A DNA stretch of 64,000 bases from Streptomyces diastatochromogenes (GCA_001418405.1 LIQL01000130.1:1-64000); one strand, 5' to 3'. Numbered from the stretch's first letter, positions 24,421 through 33,472 are shown. Numbers and translations are program-made. The notes: generated by a model from the letters alone, not told the origin.

Positions 24421-25401
24421 GTGCTGGCTGCCGTTGCCGACTCGCCCGGCCGACTGGCCGACGTCCTGACGATCCACGACGTGGACGGGCCGGCGGCCCC
24501 CGGCGCGGGCGAGGTCGTGGTGCGCATGCTCGCGGCGACCGTCAACCCCTCCGACGAGGTCAGCGTCTCGGGCGCGTACGGGTCGCGGACATCGTTCCCG
24601 ATGGTCCCCGGGTTCGAGGGCGTCGGGGTGGTCGAGGCGGTCGGGCCGGGGGTGCCCGGCAGGGCGCTGGGGCGGCGGGTGCTGCCGCTCGGGTCGGCGG
24701 GGAACTGGCAGCAATACAAGCGGCTCGGCCACTCCTGGTGCGTTCCGGTGCCGGACGACGTGCCCGACGAGGTCGCCTGCTTCGCCTACATCAACCCCCT
24801 CACCGCCACGCTGATGGTCGACCGGTTCTGCGGGCCGGGCGTGCGCGAGGTCGTGGTCACGGCAGCCGGGTCGGCCATCGGCCGGCACCTCGCGGAACTC
24901 CTGACCGAACGCGGGATCACCCCGGTGGGGATCGTGCGGGGCACGCCGGGGCGCGGCGTGGCCGATGCGGCCCGGTGGCGGGCCGTGATCGCGACGAACG
25001 AGCCCGGTTGGCGCGAGCGGCTGCGGGCGGCGGTCGGTCCGCGGGGCGCCGACGTCACGTTCGACTGCGTCGGTGGGGCCGTGGGCGGCGACGCGTTCGC
25101 GCTGACGGCGGGCGACGGTGTGTTCGTCCACTACGGCCTGCTGTCGGGGACACCGCTCCCGGCGGCGTGCTTCACCGGCGGCGGTGCCCGCGTGGAGCTG
25201 TTCCGCCTGCGCGACACCGTCCAGAAGGACGGCGGGCGGCATCTTCCCGCACTGTTCGCGCCGGTCTTCGACAACCTGCGCCGCGGTCGCCTGCACACCG
25301 CGGTGGGGCCACGCATCGGACTCGGCGAACTCGCCGACCACCTCAAGGGCCCGACGACCGGCCGCCGGGCCGGGAAGATCCTCATCGATCCGCAGCGGTG
25401 A
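24421..25401 (+). CDS. MDR-family oxidoreductase (MECR/quinone-reductase-like, zinc-free)
   Basis: A 326-residue medium-chain dehydrogenase/reductase. The GroES-like part has AAPGAGEVVVRMLAATVNPSD and FPMVPGFEGVGVVEAVGPGV; the Rossmann part has EVVVTAAGSAIGRHLAELL, a weakened NADPH loop. The zinc ligands of alcohol dehydrogenases are absent. NPSDEVSVSGAYG and LPLGSAGNWQQYKRL resemble trans-2-enoyl-CoA reductases (MECR). GTG 24421 is preferred, since GGGAGG lies six bases before it. Likely substrates are enoyl thioesters or quinones (inferred). The gene ends before a strong terminator-like hairpin. Confidence 0.82.
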   Translation: MLAAVADSPGRLADVLTIHDVDGPAAPGAGEVVVRMLAATVNPSDEVSVSGAYGSRTSFPMVPGFEGVGVVEAVGPGVPGRALGRRVLPLGSAGNWQQYKRLGHSWCVPVPDDVPDEVACFAYINPLTATLMVDRFCGPGVREVVVTAAGSAIGRHLAELLTERGITPVGIVRGTPGRGVADAARWRAVIATNEPGWRERLRAAVGPRGADVTFDCVGGAVGGDAFALTAGDGVFVHYGLLSGTPLPAACFTGGGARVELFRLRDTVQKDGGRHLPALFAPVFDNLRRGRLHTAVGPRIGLGELADHLKGPTTGRRAGKILIDPQR

Positions 25402-25426
25402 CGGCCGCACTTGTCCGTGCTCGCAC

Positions 25427-25457
25427 GGGCGTGAGCTCTGGTCAGGAGCCCACGCCC
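25427..25457. terminator. Bidirectional hairpin between convergent genes
   Basis: GGGCGTGAGCTC (25427-25438) and GAGCCCACGCCC (25446-25457) pair at 11 of 12 positions around a 7-base loop. A second, smaller hairpin (GAGCCgggcGGCTC) follows. They lie between the stop codons of the MDR gene and the methyltransferase gene. Confidence 0.7.
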
Positions 25458-25513
25458 GGAGCCGGGCGGCTCCCCGTTCGGGGGCGGTCCCGTCCTCGGG
25501 GGAGCAGTCCCTC

Positions 25514-26161
25514 CTATGCCTTGCGGGCGAGCAGTTGGACCTCCTGGAACTGCCGTCGGTCGGTGGGCTGGGGCTCGCGGACCATCCGGGCCACCTCGGC
25601 GAGCCCGGACGCGCGCAGCAGCGCGGCGAGGTGGTCCGGCGCCCACCGATAGGCCGGCGCGACGGCGTGATCGAACTCCTGCGTCGGGTGCGATGCTTCG
25701 TCGGTGGCCGAGAAGCCGATCAGGAGGTGGCCGCCGCGCGCCAGTACGCGACCGAACTCCGCCACGATGGCGGGGAGTTCCGGCGGCGGGGTGTGGATGA
25801 CGGACCAGCGGGAGAGGATGCCGGCCAGTTCGCCGTCGGCGACGTTCAGTGCGGTCATCGAGCCCACGTCGAAGCGCAGCTCCGGATGGGCGTCGCGGGC
25901 CAGTTCGATCATGGTGGGCGAGGCGTCGATGCCGAAGACCGACAGCCCCAACTCCGCGAGATGGGCCGTGACATGGCCGGGCCCGCACCCCAGGTCCGCG
26001 ACCTGTCCGTCGCCGCTCGCGCCGACGACCTCGGCGAAGGCGCCCAGGATCGCGCGGTCCAGGGGCCTGTCCCGCAGCTCGTCGCGGAACAGCTGTGCAT
26101 AGGTGGGGGCGGCGGCGTCGTAGGCATCGCGGGTGGCGCTCAAGGCATCGTGTTCGACCAT
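25514..26161 (-). CDS. Class I SAM-dependent methyltransferase
   Basis: A 215-residue methyltransferase. Motif I is QVADLGCGPGHVTAHLAELG (SAM-binding GxGxG type), motif II begins VFGIDASPTMIELARDAHPEL, and the acidic loop is FDVGSMTALNVADGEL. The post-I segment LSRWSVIHTPPPELPAIVAEFG and LARGGHLLIGFSATDEA is also typical. Early residues DAYDAAAPTYAQLF fit the N-terminal helix of small-molecule methyltransferases. The substrate is unknown. It converges with the MDR gene and is separated from the FAD gene at 26258 by about 95 bases. Confidence 0.88.
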   Translation of the reverse strand: MVEHDALSATRDAYDAAAPTYAQLFRDELRDRPLDRAILGAFAEVVGASGDGQVADLGCGPGHVTAHLAELGLSVFGIDASPTMIELARDAHPELRFDVGSMTALNVADGELAGILSRWSVIHTPPPELPAIVAEFGRVLARGGHLLIGFSATDEASHPTQEFDHAVAPAYRWAPDHLAALLRASGLAEVARMVREPQPTDRRQFQEVQLLARKA

Positions 26162-26257
26162 GCCCGCGACGATAGTTCCTGACGCCGGGACGAGCGGAGC
26201 GATTCACGCCCCCTGCTCACGCCGCCCGCCGGCCCTCGGGCTCACGTGACGAGGGGC

Positions 26258-27379
26258 TCATGCGGTCCGCTCGTCACGGGTGAAGAAGTCGATCAGCTCC
26301 TGGGGTGTGGGCTGGTGGGGGGCTTTGGCGGCGGCCGCGGTGCTGCGGGGGAACAGTGCTCGCTCGTACGCGGTGAGGGCGGCCTCGACGTCGTCGGGGT
26401 GGGCGGCGAGTGCCTGGCCGAGTTCGGCGCCGTCCTGCATGGCGAGGTTGGCGCCTTCGCCGTCGGGCGGCGAGAGGTGGGCCGCGTCGCCGAGCAGGGT
26501 CACCCCGGGCACCCGGTCCCAGCGGTGCCCGATCGGCAGGGAGTGGAGGGGGCGCAGGACCGGTGCGTGCTCGCCGGCGGTGATCAGGGCGGTGAGTTCC
26601 GGTGCCCAGCTGTCGTACTCCGCCGCGATCCGGGCGGCGGCCGCGGCGGCATCGGTGAAGTCGACGGTGGTGAACCAGTCCTGCGGCTTGGCGACGGTGA
26701 CGTGGGCGTGGAGGGTCCCGCCCTTCTCCCGGTGCGCCACGAACCACTTCCCCGGCTCGTCCGGGTCGATGGCGACGAGCGTCCCGTCGCCGACCGCCTT
26801 CGCGGTGACCGGGTGTCGGGTGTCGGCGTCGGGCAGCTGCGTCTCGACGAACGACCGGCCGACGTAGGCGGGGGTGGCGTCGGAGAGCAGCGGTCGGACA
26901 CGTGACCACGCGCCGTCCGCGCCTACCAGCAGGCCCGTGACCACGGTGCCGCCGTCGGCGAAGACCACCTCGTGGCGGCCGTCGGCGAGGGTGCGGACGC
27001 CGGTGGCCCTGTGGTCCCAACGGACGGTGCCGGTGGGGAGCGCGTCGAGCAGCAGTTGCCGCAGCTCACCGCGCTGCACCTCGGGGCTGGTGCCCGTGCC
27101 GTCGTCGGCCTTGTCGAACAGGACGGTCCCGTTGCGGTCGACGAGCCGTATCGCTTGGCGGCCCTCCAGGACGATGCTGCGGAACTGGTTCATCAACCCG
27201 GCTGCCTTGAGGGCGAGTTGGCCGGTGCGTGCGTGGATGTCGAGCATCCCGCCCTGCGGACGCGCCGTCGCGGAGGGCTCCGCCTCGTAGACCGCGACCG
27301 GGACGCCGTGGACGTGCAGGACGCGGGCCAGTACGAGGCCGCCGAGGCCGGCGCCGATGATCGTGACAGGAGTGTGCAC
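26258..27379 (-). CDS. TetX-like FAD-dependent monooxygenase
   Basis: A 373-residue PHBH-fold flavoprotein. The FAD-binding GxGxxG is at the N-terminus (VTIIGAGLGGLVLARVLHVHG) followed by VAVYEAEPSA; the middle DG motif is GLLVGADGAWSRVRP; the C-terminal FAD motif is GVTLLGDAAHLSPPDGEGANLAMQDG. The GGMLDIHARTGQLALKAAGL stretch resembles TetX and related tetracycline-modifying or salicylate-type monooxygenases. Hydroxylation of an aromatic or polyketide substrate is expected; resistance to tetracycline is possible but not shown. It is transcribed separately from the gene upstream because a strong hairpin lies between. Confidence 0.85.
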   Translation of the reverse strand: MHTPVTIIGAGLGGLVLARVLHVHGVPVAVYEAEPSATARPQGGMLDIHARTGQLALKAAGLMNQFRSIVLEGRQAIRLVDRNGTVLFDKADDGTGTSPEVQRGELRQLLLDALPTGTVRWDHRATGVRTLADGRHEVVFADGGTVVTGLLVGADGAWSRVRPLLSDATPAYVGRSFVETQLPDADTRHPVTAKAVGDGTLVAIDPDEPGKWFVAHREKGGTLHAHVTVAKPQDWFTTVDFTDAAAAAARIAAEYDSWAPELTALITAGEHAPVLRPLHSLPIGHRWDRVPGVTLLGDAAHLSPPDGEGANLAMQDGAELGQALAAHPDDVEAALTAYERALFPRSTAAAAKAPHQPTPQELIDFFTRDERTA

Positions 27380-27398
27380 GGGTCTCCCTGAGGGTCGC

Positions 27399-27427
27399 GC
27401 ACCTGCCGGGTGGGCCCCGGCAGGTGC
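27399..27427 (-). terminator. Strong hairpin between quinone reductase and monooxygenase genes
   Basis: GCACCTGCCGGG-tgggc-CCCGGCAGGTGC is a perfect 12-bp stem with a 5-base loop, downstream of the minus-strand oxidoreductase stop (27476) and just before the monooxygenase start (27379). Confidence 0.75.
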
Positions 27428-27475
27428 CTTGCTGAACTGCGGTGTGGTGGATCGTCCGCCGGCGCGCGGGGCGGT

Positions 27476-28369
27476 TCAGACGACGATGATGCGGCGCCCG
27501 CGCGTGTGGCCGGCCTGACTGTCGCGGTGCGCCGACGCGGCCTCGGCGAGCGGGTACGTCGTGTCGACCGGGAGGTGGAGCTTCCCCCGCGAGATGAGGT
27601 CGACGGCCGTGGCGAGGGCGTCGGGCACGCTGCCGGCCACGCCGGAGTAGCGGACGCCGAACTCCGGCGCGCCGAGGTCGGCGATGGAGACGACCCGGTC
27701 CGGATCGCCGGTCAGTTGGACGAGTTCGCGCAGGACGCCGGAGCCGGCCAGGTCGAGGGCCGCGTCGACGTGACCGAGCTGGCGCACCCGCTCCACCCAC
27801 CCCTCGCCGTAGGTGGTGGCGAGGGCGCCCAGGCTGCGCAGGTAGTCCTGGTTCGCGCTGGCGGCCGTGCCGATCGTGGTGATGCCGCGGTCGCGGGCGA
27901 TCTGCAGCACCGTCGAGCCGACTCCGCCGGACGCGCCGCTGACCAGCAGCGTCTGCCCGGGCCGCACGCCGACCTGGCGGATGATGCGCAGCGCGGTCTC
28001 CACCACGGAGGGGTACCCGGCCGCCTCCTCGAACGACAGCCCCGCGGGCATGCGGGCCCAGGCCGACAGCACGGCGAACTCGGCGTAGGTGTCGGAACCC
28101 TCGCCGAACACGTGGTCGCCGACCCGGATGTCCTCGACGCCCGCACCGACCTCGTCCACCACCCCGGACGCGTCCTGCCCGACCCCGGCGGGCAACGCGA
28201 GCGGACGGGCGGTCAGTTTCTGGCCTTCGCGCAGGCGCCAGTCGATGGCGTTCACGCCCGCCGCCCGCACGGCGATGCGCACCTGACCGGGGCCCGCATG
28301 GGGCTCCTCGGCGGCTATGAGTCGCAGGACGTCCGGACCGCCGAATTCGGCGTAGCTCACTCTCTTCAT
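27476..28369 (-). CDS. NADP-dependent MDR oxidoreductase (quinone-reductase type)
   Basis: A 297-residue zinc-free MDR enzyme. The catalytic domain has HAGPGQVRIAVRAAGVNAIDW and PLALPAGVGQDASGVVDEVG, and the Rossmann domain has QTLLVSGASGGVGSTVLQIA with the NADP-binding loop GASGGVG, then TIGTAASANQDYLRSLGA. Typical substrates are quinones or enones. The ATG at 28369 diverges from the TetR gene at 28440 with only 70 bases between, so this is very probably the target gene of that repressor. Confidence 0.9.
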   Translation of the reverse strand: MKRVSYAEFGGPDVLRLIAAEEPHAGPGQVRIAVRAAGVNAIDWRLREGQKLTARPLALPAGVGQDASGVVDEVGAGVEDIRVGDHVFGEGSDTYAEFAVLSAWARMPAGLSFEEAAGYPSVVETALRIIRQVGVRPGQTLLVSGASGGVGSTVLQIARDRGITTIGTAASANQDYLRSLGALATTYGEGWVERVRQLGHVDAALDLAGSGVLRELVQLTGDPDRVVSIADLGAPEFGVRYSGVAGSVPDALATAVDLISRGKLHLPVDTTYPLAEAASAHRDSQAGHTRGRRIIVV

Positions 28370-28376
28370 GCCGACG

Positions 28377-28415
28377 ACCGTAACACTAACGGTTTTGTTT
28401 TCGAAACGGTTATTG
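28377..28415. promoter_or_regulatory. Candidate TetR operator between divergent genes
   Basis: The AT-rich 70-bp gap contains ACCGT-aacacta-ACGGT (28377-28393) and a second related element AACGGTT within TTTTCGAAACGGTTATTG (28401-28415). It is unusually AT-rich compared with its surroundings and separates the oxidoreductase and TetR genes. Confidence 0.5.
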
Positions 28416-28439
28416 CTTTGTATTTGGTAGCGTGAGGGC

Positions 28440-29018
28440 ATGACCGTGCCGCCCGGACGCCGCGAACGCAAGAAGGCCGCGACCCGCCAGAAGATCGCCG
28501 ACACCGCCCTGCGGCTCTTCTTGGAACGCGGCTACGACGCGGTGGGCATCCGCGACGTGGCCGCCGAGGCCGACGTCGCCGTGACCACGCTCTTCTCCCA
28601 CTTCGCCTCGAAAGAGGCCCTGGTCTTCGAGCAGGACACGGACTTCGAGCAACGCCTCACCCAGGCAGTCACCGCCCGCGCGCCGCACGAGCCGCTCCTG
28701 CCTGCGCTGCGCGGCGAGATCCAGGCCCTCGTACGGCACTGCACGGCGGACGGCGCCGCCCCGATCTGGCGCATGATCGAGGCGTCACCCGCCCTGCGGG
28801 AGTACGAGGAGCTGATGAGGCTGCGCCACGCCGAGTCGCTGGCCACGGCCATCGCCGCCGATCCCGACCTCTCGCTGACCCCGACGGCCTGCCGGACGAT
28901 CGCGAGGTTCGTGATCGATGCCTATTCGCTGGCCCGTGAGGCGGCCGACCCGGACGCCGCGGTGGACGAGATCTTCCGGATGATCGAGGCGGCCTGGGAC
29001 GTCGCCTGCGCCCCCTGA
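28440..29018 (+). CDS. TetR-family repressor
   Basis: A 192-residue TetR protein. The HTH is at residues about 10-60: RKKAATRQKIADTALRLFLE, RGYDAVGIRDVAAEADVAVT, TLFSHFASKEALVF. The C-terminal ligand-binding part is helical, with a likely MMIEA-like pocket helix (RMIEASPALREYEELMRLR). It diverges from the quinone-reductase-type gene, giving the standard arrangement in which the repressor controls its neighbour and itself, probably in response to an electrophile or quinone (inferred). Confidence 0.92.
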   Translation: MTVPPGRRERKKAATRQKIADTALRLFLERGYDAVGIRDVAAEADVAVTTLFSHFASKEALVFEQDTDFEQRLTQAVTARAPHEPLLPALRGEIQALVRHCTADGAAPIWRMIEASPALREYEELMRLRHAESLATAIAADPDLSLTPTACRTIARFVIDAYSLAREAADPDAAVDEIFRMIEAAWDVACAP

Positions 29019-29102
29019 GGCACGCGAGGGACCGTTCCACCAGGCAGGTGGGCCAGGGGTGACCAGGCGGGGGAGCGGGCTTCAGCATGCACCGCGGGTC
29101 GG

Positions 29103-31775
29103 TCACGCCTGCGAGGTGATGGTGTGTTCGGTCCAGATGGTCTTGCCGTGGGCGGTGTACCGGGTGCCCCAGTGCGCGGCGAGTTGGGCGACGAGGAAGA
29201 GGCCGCGGCCCCCCTCGTCGTTCGCGGTGGCCCGGCGCACGTGCGGTGCGGTGCTGCTCGCGTCGGAGACCTCGCAGGTCAGGTCGCGGTCGTAGAGCAA
29301 TCGCACGGTGATGGGTGGGGCGCCGTAGCGGACGGCGTTGGTGATCAGCTCACTGAGGATCAGCTCGGCGGTGAACGCGGCGTCCCCGAGGTCCCACTGC
29401 GTCATCCAGCGCACGCAGGCGGCCCGGACGGGCGCCACGGCGGCGGGGTCGGGGGCGACGTCCCACTGCGCGATGCGGTCGGGCGCGAGGCACCTCGTGG
29501 TGGCCACCATCAGGGCGATGTCGTCCTGCGGGTGCTCGGGCAGCAGCGCCTCGCAGACGTCCGCGCAGGTCTGCTCGCTGGTGCGGCCCGGCCGGGCCAG
29601 CGCGTGCTGCAGCCGGTCCAGACCGTCGTTGACGTCGAGGTTGCGGCGCTCCACCAGGCCGTCGGTGTAGAGGACCAGCTTGCTGCCCGGTTGCAGCGTG
29701 CGGGTGTGGGTTTCGAAGGGGGCGGTGCCCCATCCCAGGGGGAGGTTGGCCGGCACGTCCAGGATCTCCACGGTGCCGTCGGGATGGACCAGGACGGGCG
29801 GCACGTGCCCGGCCCGGGCCACTTCGCAGGTGCCCGTGCTGGAGTCGTAGACGGCGTACAGCAGCGTGGCGCCGGTGACGGGCTCCGCCTCGGCACCCGG
29901 AGCGGGGTCCTGGTCGATGCGGACGACGAGTTCGTCCAGGTGCGCCAGCAGTTCCTCGGGTGACTGGTCCAGGGCGCTGAAGTTGTGGATCGCGGTGCGC
30001 AGGCGGCCCATGGTGGCGGTGGCGTGCAGGCCGTGTCCGACGACGTCGCCGACCACGAGGGCGACGCGGGCGCCCGGCAGGGGGATGACGTCGAACCAGT
30101 CACCGCCCACGCCTGCCTGAGCGGGCAGGTAGCGGTAGGCGGCCTCGACGGCGTTCTGCGCCGGCAGTCGGCCGGGCAGCAGGCTGCGCTGCAGCGATAC
30201 GGCCAGTGCGTGCTCGCGCGTGTAGCGGCGGGCGTTGTCGACGCACACCGCGGCCCGGGCGACCAGTTCCTCGGCCGGGTCCACGTCCTCGCCGCTGAAC
30301 GGCTGCGGTCCGCGCCGCCAGAAGTTCGCCGTGCCCAACACCGTGCCCCGAGCCCGCAGCGGAACGGAGATCATGGAGTGGAACCCGGCCCGCAGGACGC
30401 GCTCCGCAAACGCGGGGACACCGCGCCGCCAGTCCGTCGAGGCGGCCAGGTCCGGCACGAGGATCGCCCGGTGGTACGCCAACCCGCGTCCCTGGGGAGT
30501 CGCCGGGTCCACCGTCACCTGCCCTCCGACCTCGTGCAGGGCTTGGCCCGGGGCGACCCCGGCGACGGCCACCCGGCGCATCGTCGTCGGGGTGCCCGGG
30601 GCCGGCTCCTCGCCGCTGACGACGGCGTCGAGCAGATCCACGGTCACCACGTCGGCGAACCGGCCGACCGCCACCTGGGCCAGTTCCTCGGCCGTGCGCA
30701 CCACGTCCAGCGTCGTACCGATACGCACGGCGGCGTCGTAGATCAGCTCCAACCGCTGCGCCGCCGTCGCGGCCCGGCCGGCGAGGGCCTGCAACTCCGT
30801 GGTGTCGCGCAACGTCGTCACACTGCCCGCGGGGCCGCCCTGGCCGCCGGTGGGGCGATGGTTGATCGCCACGAGGCGGTCGCCGGCCATGTGCACCTCG
30901 TCGGTGGCCACCCGGTCCGAGGACAGCAGCTCTCTGGTGGACTGCGGGAGGCGCAGTTCGTCGAGGTGACGGCCCTCGACGTCGTCGGGCAGGGCCAACA
31001 GGCGTCGCGCCTCGTCGTTGGCCAGCGTCAGCCGCCGCTCGCCGTCGAAGACGAGCACGCCCTCGCGCACGGAATGCAGGACCGCGTCGTGGTGCTCGTA
31101 CATGCGGGTCACCTCGCGCGGACCCAGACCGCGTGTCTGCAGGCTCAACCGCCTGCTCACCCAGACCCCGCCCACCGTCGCCAGGGCCAGCGCGCCGACG
31201 GCCCCCGCAGCCATGATCGGCAGGACCCGGTCCAGAGCGGCCGAGAGCGTCGTGACCTGCACCCCGGTCGTGACGATCCCCACCACCTTCCCCGACCGGT
31301 CCTGCACGGGCACCACCGCCCGCACCGCGTCCGAGGGGGCGCCCTTGAAGCGTTCGGTGTACGACTGGCCGGCCAGTGCGCGACGGAAGTCCCCGGAGGC
31401 CCGCTTGCCGATCAGGCTCGGCCTGGGATCGGTGTAGCGGATCCCGTCCGTACCGAGCACGGTGACGAAGTCGACGCCGCACGCCGGTCCGATGCGCTGG
31501 GTCACGGGCTGCAGGACGGCGGTCGGGTCGGCCGTCTGCAGCGCTGCCGCCGTGTCGGCGGAGCCCGCGACGGCCACGGCGCACGCGAGCGACCTCCCGC
31601 GGGCGGCCTCCACCCCAGCGGTGCGCGTCTGCCACACCAGTACCACCGTGGCGGACACCACCAGCAGCACGACGATCAGCCATTGCAGGAGGAACACCTG
31701 GCCGGCGACGCTGCGCGCGCTCACCGGACGCCAGCGCGAACGCGGCCCCCGTCCGGACCTGCCCCCCACTGTCAT
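29103..31775 (-). CDS. Multi-domain SpoIIE-type phosphatase with HATPase domain
   Basis: About 890 residues. Order: helix (about 20-45, VFLLQWLIVVLLVVSATVVLV), extracytoplasmic sCache-like sensor, second helix (about 185-205), PAS (HHDAVLHSVREGVLVFDGER), GAF (about 340-510), PP2C-type SpoIIE phosphatase (QRSLLPGRLPAQNAVEAAYR, GGDWFDVIPLPGARVALVVG, DVVGHG, LVLYTDGLVERR, PQDDIALMVA), and an RsbW-like ATPase (LILSELITNAVRYGAPP, DEGGRGLFLVAQLA). Such proteins act in partner-switching of anti-sigma factor antagonists or as stand-alone signal phosphatases. The start is uncertain (ATG 31775; an in-frame ATG at 31823 is possible). Confidence 0.88.
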   Translation of the reverse strand: MTVGGRSGRGPRSRWRPVSARSVAGQVFLLQWLIVVLLVVSATVVLVWQTRTAGVEAARGRSLACAVAVAGSADTAAALQTADPTAVLQPVTQRIGPACGVDFVTVLGTDGIRYTDPRPSLIGKRASGDFRRALAGQSYTERFKGAPSDAVRAVVPVQDRSGKVVGIVTTGVQVTTLSAALDRVLPIMAAGAVGALALATVGGVWVSRRLSLQTRGLGPREVTRMYEHHDAVLHSVREGVLVFDGERRLTLANDEARRLLALPDDVEGRHLDELRLPQSTRELLSSDRVATDEVHMAGDRLVAINHRPTGGQGGPAGSVTTLRDTTELQALAGRAATAAQRLELIYDAAVRIGTTLDVVRTAEELAQVAVGRFADVVTVDLLDAVVSGEEPAPGTPTTMRRVAVAGVAPGQALHEVGGQVTVDPATPQGRGLAYHRAILVPDLAASTDWRRGVPAFAERVLRAGFHSMISVPLRARGTVLGTANFWRRGPQPFSGEDVDPAEELVARAAVCVDNARRYTREHALAVSLQRSLLPGRLPAQNAVEAAYRYLPAQAGVGGDWFDVIPLPGARVALVVGDVVGHGLHATATMGRLRTAIHNFSALDQSPEELLAHLDELVVRIDQDPAPGAEAEPVTGATLLYAVYDSSTGTCEVARAGHVPPVLVHPDGTVEILDVPANLPLGWGTAPFETHTRTLQPGSKLVLYTDGLVERRNLDVNDGLDRLQHALARPGRTSEQTCADVCEALLPEHPQDDIALMVATTRCLAPDRIAQWDVAPDPAAVAPVRAACVRWMTQWDLGDAAFTAELILSELITNAVRYGAPPITVRLLYDRDLTCEVSDASSTAPHVRRATANDEGGRGLFLVAQLAAHWGTRYTAHGKTIWTEHTITSQA

Positions 31776-31823
31776 CGTGGACCGTCCATCTCGACTCACC
31801 GCGTCGATCCATCCATGGCACAC

Positions 31824-32212
31824 GTCACTTCCACCTGCTCCTCACCCTGACCAACGGCCTGCGGTCACGCACGCTGAGCGCGGCCATCGGCCGGTTCCCG
31901 CCTGCGAACCCGCCGCGCGAGCCCGTCGACAGCCGGGGAGACGGGCGCCGGGCCGACTGCCGCCGGGCGACGCACGCGGCAGTGCCGCCGGTGCCGAGGG
32001 CGAACGCCCGCACTAAGATCTCGGTCATCATCGGCGGGACCCCGGTCCGGACCGTCGCCCCAACGGCCTCGTCCGGCACCTCGCGAGGTGCCTGTGGGGC
32101 CGGTCCGCGGGCGCTCGTGGCGGGCGGCGTGGTGGGCGAGTCCCGTGCGATGAGCGGCCGTTCGGGGGCCGAGGACGGGCCTGAGCACCGTCCTCGTGGA
32201 CGAGGGGGAAGC
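31824..32212. other. Intergenic region with no supported gene
   Basis: There is no complete gene in about 390 bases between the divergent phosphatase and hypothetical genes. Open frames on both strands lack protein-like composition and RBS support. The last 20 bases hold the GAGGGGGAA ribosome site of the next gene. Confidence 0.45.
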
Positions 32213-33028
32213 GTGGCGACACCACGGAACAGGCGCGGACGCAGCGGCACCGCCATGCGGAGGGCTCGTCTCGCGAGGTCGAGGGAGCTGCCCGCCGCAC
32301 CGCAAGGCACGGCGGAACGTGACGGCACGTCCCTCCGGGACAGGAAACTGTGGATCGGCGCCTTCGTGACGGTCGTGACCGGACTGGCGGCCCTCCTCGT
32401 CCAGGGCGGCTGGGACTGGCTGCGAGAGGAGATGTCGGACCCCCCGGAGCTGACGGCCTACGCCGCCGACGTGAACGGGTGCACCCCGAAGTACTTCAAC
32501 GCCCGCTTGGACGAGTTGCGCGCGCATCCGGAAACGGTCGATCGCAGTGGCGTATGGATTCCGACCGCGGATCTCTGGCCTTCGGTCAACGTCACCGTGC
32601 AGGCCAAAACGAGCCAGGCGATCGTCCTCACGGGCGCGAAGGTGTCCGTGCTGTCCGCCCGTCCGCTCCCCGCACGCGGGTCGGTCGTCGATGCCGAGTG
32701 CGGTGGCGGGATGGACGAGCGGGCCTTCGACGTCGACTTGAGGACCGACCCGGTGTCCGTGCGGCCGAGCGTGGTGCGCACCGGCCAGGGAGGGGTCATC
32801 AAGAGCCGGGCATTCCCGTTCAAGGTGTCGTCCGGCGATCCGGAGCAGTTCGTCTTCAACGTGAAGAACGTCGCACAGGACGTGCGATTCGCGATCACCT
32901 TCTCCTGGGTCTCCGACGGCCAACCGGGAAGCACCCGGCTCGACAACGGCGGCCGGGGCTTCCACGTGATGGGCCTGCCGAAGAACCTGCCGCGCTACAG
33001 CCGAGTTGACGTCTTCAAGGGCAAGTGA
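32213..33028 (+). CDS. Hypothetical single-pass membrane protein
   Basis: A 271-residue protein starting at GTG 32213 (GAGGGGGAA before it). The N-terminal 55 residues are basic and low complexity, then one membrane helix lies at about 60-80 (KLWIGAFVTVVTGLAALLV). The rest is a soluble, beta-rich external domain with PELTAYAADVNGCTPKYFNA, VWIPTADLWPSVNVTVQAKT and SFPFKVSSGDPEQFVFNVKN-like strands, and a Cys at CGGG. No family was recognised. It has the look of a surface or extracellular sensor-anchoring protein, but no function can be given. Confidence 0.7.
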   Translation: MATPRNRRGRSGTAMRRARLARSRELPAAPQGTAERDGTSLRDRKLWIGAFVTVVTGLAALLVQGGWDWLREEMSDPPELTAYAADVNGCTPKYFNARLDELRAHPETVDRSGVWIPTADLWPSVNVTVQAKTSQAIVLTGAKVSVLSARPLPARGSVVDAECGGGMDERAFDVDLRTDPVSVRPSVVRTGQGGVIKSRAFPFKVSSGDPEQFVFNVKNVAQDVRFAITFSWVSDGQPGSTRLDNGGRGFHVMGLPKNLPRYSRVDVFKGK

Positions 33029-33125
33029 CCGCCGCGGAACTCCTCACCCAACGCCCGTGACCCCGGCGAGGCCACAAAGCGTTGGGGAGTGTCCGATGGG
33101 TGCGGCGCCCGTACCTTGCCCGTGG

Positions 33126-33305
33126 TCAGTTCCGGAAGCCAGAGGCGCCGGGGATACCTGAAGAGGAGGGGCGGTAGTGCATGGCGAGCCCGTCGTGCTG
33201 GTCCGGACGGGCGGCCCGGTGCGCGTCGGGGTGATCGAGACGGGCACGGCGTCCGCGCAGCACAAAGGCCGTGATCCTGGCTAAGAGGCTGGGGCGAGCA
33301 GTCAT
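33126..33305 (-). CDS. Small basic protein (59 residues)
   Basis: A short frame beginning ATG 33305 with a strong RBS (GGAGG at 33313-33317, 7-base spacing). The start MTARPSLLARITAFVLRGRR is followed by LDHPDAHRAARPDQHDGLA and ends HYRPSSSGIPGASGFRN. It has a hydrophobic-basic N-terminus and a Ser/Gly-rich tail. No homology is recognised. The RBS and the free flanking region are the support. It could be a small regulator or a leader peptide; the last is less likely because nothing follows it on that strand. Confidence 0.5.
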   Translation of the reverse strand: MTARPSLLARITAFVLRGRRARLDHPDAHRAARPDQHDGLAMHYRPSSSGIPGASGFRN

Positions 33306-33472
33306 CGTGTTACCTCCAATGGCCGTATGCCGAGGGTACCTAGCGCCGGTCGATCTCGCGTCGATGGACAGAGGATTGAGGTGTTGCGGGGCAGGTCTCG
33401 GCCATGGCCGGGCAGGTCCCGGTGGTTCCCGTCTCCAGGACAGGCATCCGCGCGACGTGCTAGAAGGACGCA

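Noticed and set aside
26258-27379. Calling the TetX-like gene a tetracycline resistance gene
   Set aside because: The motifs are shared by many flavin monooxygenases; substrate cannot be read from this sequence.
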